Assembly: GCF_000092825.1 (NCBI RefSeq)
Contig: NC_014168.1
Location: 611,946-675,945, forward strand
DNA: 64,000 nt
Origin: Segniliparus rotundus DSM 44985
GTDB lineage: Bacteria > Actinomycetota > Actinomycetes > Mycobacteriales > Mycobacteriaceae
Direction of reading: 5' to 3'
A program made the translations under genes and the position numbers. Within the stretch, counting starts at the first letter, position 1. Each line of letters begins with the position of its first letter. Shown piece after piece: positions 58,894 through 64,000 of the stretch. The notes beneath the pieces are model-generated. The model ran no database searches. It was not told the origin of the DNA and saw only the letters and a program-made list of their open reading frames with translations.

Positions 58894-58917
58894 GAAAAAG
58901 TTCAGACTCTGAAGAGA
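58867..58917 (+). repeat. 22-bp direct repeat in the rho leader
   Basis: Copies at 58867-58888 and 58896-58917 are identical, starting AAAAGTTCAGACTC. The repeat period is 29 bases, so the reading frame shifts between copies. Confidence 0.9.
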
Positions 58918-58937
58918 AATTAAGAAAGGATCAATCC

Positions 58938-60782
58938 GTGACCGATACGGATCTGATGACCGCTCCGGCCGCTGGCCCCAAGTTGAACACCATGGTCCTC
59001 GCCGAGCTGCGGGCGATCGCCTCCGGCTTAGGCCTGACGGGCATCTCCGGTATGCGAAAGGGCGAGCTCATCGAAGCGATCGAGGGCAAGCGGCGTGGCG
59101 CCGTGGCCGGGAAGCCCAAATCTCGCCCAGCCGACCAGGAGCCAGCCGCCCAGGAGCCGGCCGCCCAGCAGGCGTCCGCCGCGCCGGTGCAGGCAGCCGA
59201 CAGGGCCGAGCGCAACGGCGCGGGACACGCCATCGCCAACGGGGCCGCCGCCGCGGAGAACAATCCCGCTGACAACAGCCGGGACGAGAACAACCGGGAC
59301 GACAACAACGCCGAGCAGTCGGACGAGCGCCGCTCCTCCCGCAGCTCCCGCCGCCGCCGCTCTGGCGCGCGCCGTTCGGACCAGGAACACGACAACGCCG
59401 CCCCCGACGAAGCCGAGAAGGGCTCGCGCGAGCGGGAGAACGGGCATTCGGCTTCGGACGCCTCCGTCGCCCAGTCCTCTGCCCGCGCCGCGTACGCCGA
59501 GGCGGACGACGACGAGGAAGGCGGTCGGGGCCGCCGGGGCCGACGGTTCCGCGACCGCCGTCGCGGCCGGGGCGAGCGCGGCGAGAACGACGCTGTCGCC
59601 GCTCCGCGCGAGGACGACGTGCTCCAGCCCGTCGCGGGGATCTTGGACCTCATGGACAACTACGCTTTCTTGCGCACCTCCGGCTATGTGCCGGGCCAAG
59701 GCGACGTCTACGTTTCTATGAACATGATCCGCAAATACGGCCTTCGCCGGGGCGACGCGATCGTCGGCGCGGTGAAAGCCCCCAAGGACTCCGGTCAGTC
59801 GGGCGACGGCGGCAACAATCAGCGGCAGAAATTCAACCCTCTGGTGCGCATCGACTCGGTGAGCGGGATCGAGCCGGAGCGCGCCCTGCGCCGACCGGAC
59901 TTCACCAAGCTCACGCCGCTGTACCCGAACCAGCGCCTGCGGCTTGAGACGACTCCGGACAAGCTCTCCACTCGCGTGATCGATTTGATCATGCCCATCG
60001 GCAAGGGGCAGCGCGCGCTCATCGTCGCGCCGCCCAAAGCGGGCAAGACCACGATCCTGCAGGACATCGCCAATGCCATCGCCCAGAACAACCCGGAGTG
60101 CTACCTCATGGTGGTCCTTGTGGACGAGCGCCCGGAGGAAGTCACCGACATGCAGCGCTCGGTGCGCGGCGAGGTGATCGCATCGACCTTCGACCGGCCG
60201 CCGAGCGATCACACGATGGTCGCCGAGCTCGCCATCGAACGGGCCAAACGGCTCGTGGAGCTCGGTCGGGACGTCGTGGTCCTGCTCGACTCCATCACCA
60301 GGCTCGGCCGCGCCTACAACAACGCCTCCCCGGCCTCGGGCCGCATTCTCTCCGGGGGCGTCGACGCCACAGCGCTCTACCCCCCGAAGCGGTTCCTCGG
60401 GGCCGCCCGCAACATCGAGAACGGCGGCTCGCTCACCATCATCGCCTCGGCGCTGGTGGAGACCGGATCGACCGGCGACACCGTCATTTACGAGGAGTTC
60501 AAAGGCACCGGCAACGCGGAGCTCAAACTCGACCGCAAGGTCGCGGAGCGCCGAGTGTTCCCCGCTGTGGACGTCAATCCCTCGAACACCCGCAAGGACG
60601 AGCTGCTGCTCGGCTCGGACGAGTTCCAGGTCGTGCACAAGCTGCGCAGGCTGCTCTCCGGCCTGGACACCCACCAGGCCATCGACCTGCTCATCTCGCA
60701 GTTGCGCAAGACCAAGTCCAACGTCGAGTTCCTGGTCCAAGTCTCCAAGACCGCCCCGGGGCAACTGGACCAAGACAACTAG
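58938..60782 (+). CDS. rho: Transcription termination factor Rho
   Basis: This is a hexameric RNA helicase that ends transcription. GTG 58938 gives VTDTDLMTAP, the mycobacterial N-terminus, with AGAAAGGA seven bases upstream; this makes 614 residues. An in-frame ATG at 58890 would add 16. After the Rho-N fold (MVLAELRAIASGLGL) comes the actinobacterial insertion (about residues 55-220), rich in Arg, Asp, Asn, Glu and Ala, which can bind RNA. The RNA-binding domain and ATPase follow: APPKAGKTTIL (Walker A, near 366) and VVLLDSITRLGRAYNN. Confidence 0.96.
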   Translation: MTDTDLMTAPAAGPKLNTMVLAELRAIASGLGLTGISGMRKGELIEAIEGKRRGAVAGKPKSRPADQEPAAQEPAAQQASAAPVQAADRAERNGAGHAIANGAAAAENNPADNSRDENNRDDNNAEQSDERRSSRSSRRRRSGARRSDQEHDNAAPDEAEKGSRERENGHSASDASVAQSSARAAYAEADDDEEGGRGRRGRRFRDRRRGRGERGENDAVAAPREDDVLQPVAGILDLMDNYAFLRTSGYVPGQGDVYVSMNMIRKYGLRRGDAIVGAVKAPKDSGQSGDGGNNQRQKFNPLVRIDSVSGIEPERALRRPDFTKLTPLYPNQRLRLETTPDKLSTRVIDLIMPIGKGQRALIVAPPKAGKTTILQDIANAIAQNNPECYLMVVLVDERPEEVTDMQRSVRGEVIASTFDRPPSDHTMVAELAIERAKRLVELGRDVVVLLDSITRLGRAYNNASPASGRILSGGVDATALYPPKRFLGAARNIENGGSLTIIASALVETGSTGDTVIYEEFKGTGNAELKLDRKVAERRVFPAVDVNPSNTRKDELLLGSDEFQVVHKLRRLLSGLDTHQAIDLLISQLRKTKSNVEFLVQVSKTAPGQLDQDN

Positions 60783-60852
60783 ACCAACACGACGAAGGGC
60801 GTGCCAGGCGGCGCTTTCCCCCGGCTTGGGCCCCGTCTGCCTGTTGCGCGCA

Positions 60853-60882
60853 TTCGCTTTTCCGCGACCCGGTCCCTACACT
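60853..60882 (+). promoter_or_regulatory. Possible promoter of rpmE
   Basis: TTCGCT (60853-60858) and TACACT (60877-60882) are 18 bases apart, 87 bases before rpmE. The -35 is weak. Confidence 0.4.
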
Positions 60883-60969
60883 GGAGCACCGGCCGCGCTC
60901 TGCGTGTTGCACACAATTCCCGTAAGTCGGCCCTGACAACGACCAGGGCCATAAAGACAAGGCTGAACC

Positions 60970-61182
60970 ATGCAAGCTGGGATACATCCCAAGTATGTGC
61001 TGACCACCGTCATGTGCGGTTGCGGCAACACGTTCCAGACCCGCAGCACCGAGACCAAAGGCGCGATCAGCGTCGAGGTGTGCTCGGGCTGCCACCCGTT
61101 CTACACCGGCAAGCAGAAAATGCTGGACTCCGGCGGGCGCGTCGCCCGCTTCGAGTCCCGCTACGGCAAGCGAAGGAAGTAA
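60970..61182 (+). CDS. rpmE: 50S ribosomal protein L31, zinc-binding type
   Basis: This 70-residue ribosomal protein of the large subunit contacts the head of the 30S. Cys residues in [10 protein letters not shown] and [11 protein letters not shown] keep the zinc-ribbon (C+) type, so zinc-free paralogues elsewhere would be expected under zinc limitation. The basic C-terminus SRYGKRRK is typical. It sits between rho and prfA, as in mycobacteria. Confidence 0.95.
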   Translation: MQAGIHPKYVLTTVMCGCGNTFQTRSTETKGAISVEVCSGCHPFYTGKQKMLDSGGRVARFESRYGKRRK

Positions 61183-61220
61183 GGCCCGATTTTCGCGTCG
61201 GCCTCTTTGCACCAGAAGCT

Positions 61221-62285
61221 ATGAACAGTTCCCTCCCCGAGCTCATCGCCGAATACGAGAGCCTGCAGAAACGATGGGCAGACCCGTCGCTGCAGGACGA
61301 CGTCTCGGCAGCGAAGAAGATCGGCAAGCGCGTCGCGGAGCTGGGTCCGGTGTACGAGGCGCACACGCAGCGCGAGGCCGCCCGCGCCGACCTCGCAGCG
61401 GCGCACGAGCTCGCAGAGCTCGACCCGGAGTTCGGAAGGGAAGAGGTCGAGCGGCTCACGGGCCGCATCCACGAGCTCGACGCGGCATTGGCCGAACTGC
61501 TCGCGCCCCGCGACCCGCACGACGGGGACGACGTGGTCCTCGAGGTGAAATCGGGCGCTGGCGGCGAGGAGTCCGCGCTGTTCGCCGGCGACCTCATGCG
61601 CATGTACACAAAGTTCGCAGAACGCCGCCGCTGGCGTGTCGAGGTGCTGAGCATGGCCGAATCGGACCTCGGCGGCGTCAAAGACGCGACGATTTCGATC
61701 AAGCGAACCGGAGGCGACCAGTCTCCCGCGAACGGCGTGTGGGCATGGCTCAAACACGAAGGCGGGGTGCACCGGGTGCAGCGCGTGCCTGCCACGGAGT
61801 CCCAGGGGCGCATCCACACCTCCGCCGCCGGAGTCCTCGCCTACCCAGAGCCGGAAGACGCCCCGGACATCGTCATCGACGAGACCGAGCTGCGCATCGA
61901 CGTGTACCGTTCCTCCGGCAAAGGCGGGCAGGGCGTGAACACCACTGACTCGGCCGTTCGCATCACCCACCTGCCCACAGGGCTTGTCGTGACCTGCCAG
62001 AACGAGCGGTCGCAGCTGCAGAACAAAGCGAGGGCGATGGTCGTGCTGGCCGCGCGTCTCGAACAGCTCCGGGAAGAGAAGGCCGCCGCGGAAGCCGCGA
62101 GCGGCCGCAAAGAGCAGATCCGCACGGTGGACCGCTCCGAGCGGATTCGCACCTACAATTTCCCCGAGAACCGCATCACGGACCACCGGATCGGCTACAA
62201 GGCGAACAACTTGGACATGGTGCTTGAGGGAGATCTCGAAGCCATGCTCTCCGAGCTGCGCCTGAAGCTGAAAGCGGACGAGTAG
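61221..62285 (+). CDS. prfA: Peptide chain release factor 1
   Basis: RF1 releases peptides at UAA and UAG. The 354 residues include an N-terminal coiled domain, [16 protein letters not shown], the region around the PxT-type codon-recognition loop, and [17 protein letters not shown] with the catalytic GGQ near residue 235. The Gln of GGQ is methylated by PrmC, whose gene follows immediately. ATG 61221 gives the usual N-terminus. Confidence 0.96.
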   Translation: MNSSLPELIAEYESLQKRWADPSLQDDVSAAKKIGKRVAELGPVYEAHTQREAARADLAAAHELAELDPEFGREEVERLTGRIHELDAALAELLAPRDPHDGDDVVLEVKSGAGGEESALFAGDLMRMYTKFAERRRWRVEVLSMAESDLGGVKDATISIKRTGGDQSPANGVWAWLKHEGGVHRVQRVPATESQGRIHTSAAGVLAYPEPEDAPDIVIDETELRIDVYRSSGKGGQGVNTTDSAVRITHLPTGLVVTCQNERSQLQNKARAMVVLAARLEQLREEKAAAEAASGRKEQIRTVDRSERIRTYNFPENRITDHRIGYKANNLDMVLEGDLEAMLSELRLKLKADE

Positions 62286-62286
62286 G

Positions 62287-62292
62287 TACACT
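62287..62292 (+). promoter_or_regulatory. -10 element of an internal leaderless promoter
   Basis: TACACT lies one base after the prfA stop and seven bases before GTG 62300 of prmC. Confidence 0.45.
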
Positions 62293-62299
62293 GCCGTCT

Positions 62300-63160
62300 G
62301 TGTCGAATCCTCTGCGCAACCAACTCAGGGAGGCAGAGCAAGCCCTCCGCCTCGCTGGCGTGCCGAGCCCCGAGCATGACGCGCGGGTTTTGGCCGCGCA
62401 TGTCCTGGGCGTGAAACCTGGGTTCGTGTGGCAAGTCGCCTCGTTGTCCGAGGAGCAGCAGGAGCGTTTCGGCTGGTTGGTGCGGGAGCGTTCCCGCCGT
62501 GTGCCGTTGCAGCATTTGCTCGGCAAAGTTTTCTTCGCCTCTGTCGAAGTTTTCGTGGGGCCGGGCGTGTTCATCCCGAGGCCGGAGACCGAACAATTGC
62601 ACGTCTGGGCGCTCGCCATGCTGCGCGCCCGGCTGTGGGAGATTCCCGAGCCAGTGGTCTTGGACCTGTGCTCCGGCTCCGGCTCGCTGGGCCTTTCCAT
62701 CGCCCGCAGCGTCCCCGAGGCGAAGGTGGCGCTTGTGGAGAACGACCCCGAGGCGCTTGTGTGGACCCGCAGGAACGCGAACACGCCCGACGCGGACGTC
62801 GACGTTGTCGGGGGGGACGTGACCGACGTCGCGCTCCTCGCCGAGCGCAACGGCGCCGTGGACGTCATTGTCGCGAACCCGCCGTACGTCCCCGCGGGCA
62901 CCCCCACCCCGCCAGAGGTCGCTGATTTCGACCCGCCGCAGGCCGTCTTCGCCGGCCCGGACGGGCTCGACGTCATCACCGGCCTCGTCGGCAACGTCGC
63001 CAGATGGCTCAAACCCGGCGGGGCGTTCGGGGTCGAACACGACGAGGGGCACGCGGACCAGGTCCGCGGCCTCTTCGCTCATGACGAGCGGTTCTGTGAA
63101 GTCAAAACCATGAACGACCTGTCCGGTCGTCCACGATTCGTGACGGGGAGGCGCGCATGA
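62300..63160 (+). CDS. prmC: Release factor glutamine methyltransferase
   Basis: PrmC (HemK) methylates the Gln of the GGQ motif in release factors, using SAM. The 286-residue protein has an N-terminal helical domain, FIPRPETEQL, VLDLCSGSGSLGLSIA (SAM motif I) and VIVANPPYVP with the NPPY active-site motif at residues 193-196. The stop overlaps the following ATG (ATGA). Confidence 0.95.
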   Translation: MSNPLRNQLREAEQALRLAGVPSPEHDARVLAAHVLGVKPGFVWQVASLSEEQQERFGWLVRERSRRVPLQHLLGKVFFASVEVFVGPGVFIPRPETEQLHVWALAMLRARLWEIPEPVVLDLCSGSGSLGLSIARSVPEAKVALVENDPEALVWTRRNANTPDADVDVVGGDVTDVALLAERNGAVDVIVANPPYVPAGTPTPPEVADFDPPQAVFAGPDGLDVITGLVGNVARWLKPGGAFGVEHDEGHADQVRGLFAHDERFCEVKTMNDLSGRPRFVTGRRA

Positions 63161-63801
63161 GCGTCCTGTATGACTGTTCAGCCGACCATGGCCGGGAAAC
63201 CGGGGTCGGCGCGGCGACCGCCGCCGCGCAGGGCGGGCATCTCGTGGTGATGCCGACCGACACGGTCTACGGGCTGGGCTGCGACGCCTTCGACCAGGGC
63301 GCGGTCGCCGCGTTGTTGTCGGCGAAGGGCCGGGGCAGAGATATGCCGACCCCGGTGCTCATTGGCTCCTGGGCCACGGTCGAGGGGCTCGCCGCCACGG
63401 TCAGCGACCAAGCATGGCAGCTCATCCACGCGTTTTGGCCGGGGCCGCTTTCGTTGGTGCTGCCGGTCGCCCCGTCGCTCGCGTGGGACCTCGGGGAGAC
63501 TCGGGGCACCGTCATGGTCCGGATGCCGCTGCACCCGGTGGCCCTGCAGGTCTTGGCCAAAGTCGGGCCGATGGCGGTGTCCAGCGCGAACCGTTCCGGG
63601 CAGCCTCCTGCGCGCACGGCGGCCGAGGCCAGGGAGCAGCTCGGCGACTCGGTGTCCGTGTATCTGGAATCCGGCCCGGCTCCGCTCGGCGAGCCATCGA
63701 CGATCCTTGATCTGTCCTCTGGGGGGGAGCCGACGGTGCTGCGCCAGGGCGCGTTGTCGGTGCGGCAGATCACCGAGACGACGGGCGTCCCGGTGCATTG
63801 A
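63157..63801 (+). CDS. Threonylcarbamoyl-AMP synthase (Sua5/YrdC/YciO family)
   Basis: The enzyme uses threonine, bicarbonate and ATP to make threonylcarbamoyl-AMP for the t6A modification of ANN-decoding tRNAs. The 214 residues include MPTDTVYGLGCDAF (substrate loop), FWPGPLSLVLP and VMVRMPLHP, then VSSANRSGQPPA, in the usual order. It is a YrdC-type single domain without the C-terminal Sua5 domain. The start is coupled to prmC. Confidence 0.92.
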   Translation: MSVLYDCSADHGRETGVGAATAAAQGGHLVVMPTDTVYGLGCDAFDQGAVAALLSAKGRGRDMPTPVLIGSWATVEGLAATVSDQAWQLIHAFWPGPLSLVLPVAPSLAWDLGETRGTVMVRMPLHPVALQVLAKVGPMAVSSANRSGQPPARTAAEAREQLGDSVSVYLESGPAPLGEPSTILDLSSGGEPTVLRQGALSVRQITETTGVPVH

Positions 63802-63816
63802 GCCCCGTTTCGGGGC
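63802..63816 (+). terminator. Short hairpin after the sua5-type gene
   Basis: GCCCCG-TTT-CGGGGC follows the stop codon directly. There is no U-run, so it is a weak terminator at best. Confidence 0.4.
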
Positions 63817-63916
63817 GAGGTTTCGCCTGGCGGGCCGAGCGTGGCGCATGGCGTGGCCGAAGTCGCAACCGCCGCCCGCGCCGACCGTGATTGCGCGGGG
63901 CGCAGGCCCGGACCGA

Positions 63917-63922
63917 TAAAGT
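63917..63922 (+). promoter_or_regulatory. -10 element of a leaderless promoter
   Basis: TAAAGT lies eight bases before ATG 63931. Confidence 0.4.
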
Positions 63923-63930
63923 GCATAGCC

Positions 63931-64000
63931 ATGTATCTCCTTGGCGTGCCGTATCGCGAGCTCGCCCTGGTCCTCCTCACGGCTGCCGTCGTCACGTATT
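63931..64000 (+). CDS. wecA: Undecaprenyl-phosphate N-acetylglucosamine-1-phosphate transferase, 5' end only
   Basis: Only the first 23 residues are inside the window. GVPYRELALVLLTAAVVTY matches the first transmembrane helix of mycobacterial WecA/Rfe (Rv1302), and the gene order prmC, sua5-type, wecA is conserved. WecA starts linkage-unit synthesis for arabinogalactan by loading GlcNAc-phosphate on decaprenyl phosphate. The rest lies beyond the right edge. Confidence 0.75.
   Translation, partial: MYLLGVPYRELALVLLTAAVVTY

Larger units (their letters stand above)
58484..58937 (+). promoter_or_regulatory. Long rho leader region
   Basis: This 454-bp stretch between thrB and the preferred rho start holds a promoter, an AT-richer leader of about 340 bases and a duplicated segment near its end. 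Long leaders that allow Rho to limit its own synthesis are known for rho genes. No separate protein gene was supported except the ten-codon mini-ORF described separately. Confidence 0.6.

Overview
The window is GC-rich actinobacterial chromosome. Gene order and protein families point to a mycolic-acid organism of the Mycobacteriales. Evidence includes the block lysA-hom-thrC-thrB-rho-rpmE-prfA-prmC-sua5-wecA, which has the Mycobacterium tuberculosis Rv1293-Rv1302 order; class III cyclase next to nucS (Rv1320c/Rv1321); rpsA-coaE-GrpB-uvrB; a SbcD/SbcC-like pair (Rv1277/Rv1278); stand-alone PapA-type acyltransferases; and many type VII (ESX) secretion-associated proteins. The genus cannot be proven from the sequence. 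A Segniliparus-like organism would fit. Gene neighbourhoods that lie far apart in M. tuberculosis are juxtaposed here. About 17 starts have a TANNNT hexamer 6-9 bases upstream and little or no ribosome-binding site, so leaderless mRNAs look common.

Layout. 0.1-9.7 kb holds sugar phosphate and housekeeping genes: a SIS-domain protein, manA, a cation efflux protein, a GNAT enzyme, an adenylate cyclase divergent from nucS, and a secreted GH65 glycosidase. 9.96-14.24 kb is a 4.2-kb element in tRNA-Val, bounded by 48-bp direct repeats of the tRNA 3' part. It has no integrase. It carries a truncated Panacea-domain gene and a tightly coupled operon: a 427-aa ESX-effector-like protein followed by tandem copies of a two-gene membrane-protein module, the last copy fused into one gene. 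This operon is the best candidate for an undescribed system, probably an effector with repeated membrane immunity proteins.

14.27-19.7 kb holds two divergent ESX-accessory operons, each pairing a YbaB-like protein with a large Gly/Pro/Ala-rich candidate substrate. After an 0.9-kb regulatory-looking gap, 20.6-25.06 kb carries three consecutive PapA-like acyltransferases without any polyketide synthase. 25-30 kb encodes membrane, lipoprotein, hydrolase and small secreted proteins. Two of the secreted proteins, with a third at 48 kb, form a paralogous family. 30-40 kb holds rpsA, coaE, a pentapeptide-repeat protein, a lectin-LysM protein, an MFS exporter, a methyltransferase and uvrB. 40.7-44.2 kb is a valine-catabolism-type operon (mmsA-mmsB-CoA transferase).

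44.3-47.9 kb is the SbcD/SbcC-like repair pair. 48-52.7 kb is another ESX-accessory operon. 53.5 kb is tRNA-Arg(CCG). From 53.7 kb to the right edge runs the Lys/Thr biosynthesis and translation/termination block. The rho leader there carries a duplicated segment that creates a mini-ORF coupled to an alternative upstream start. wecA is cut by the window edge. No ESX core genes, rRNA, CRISPR array or insertion sequence was seen.
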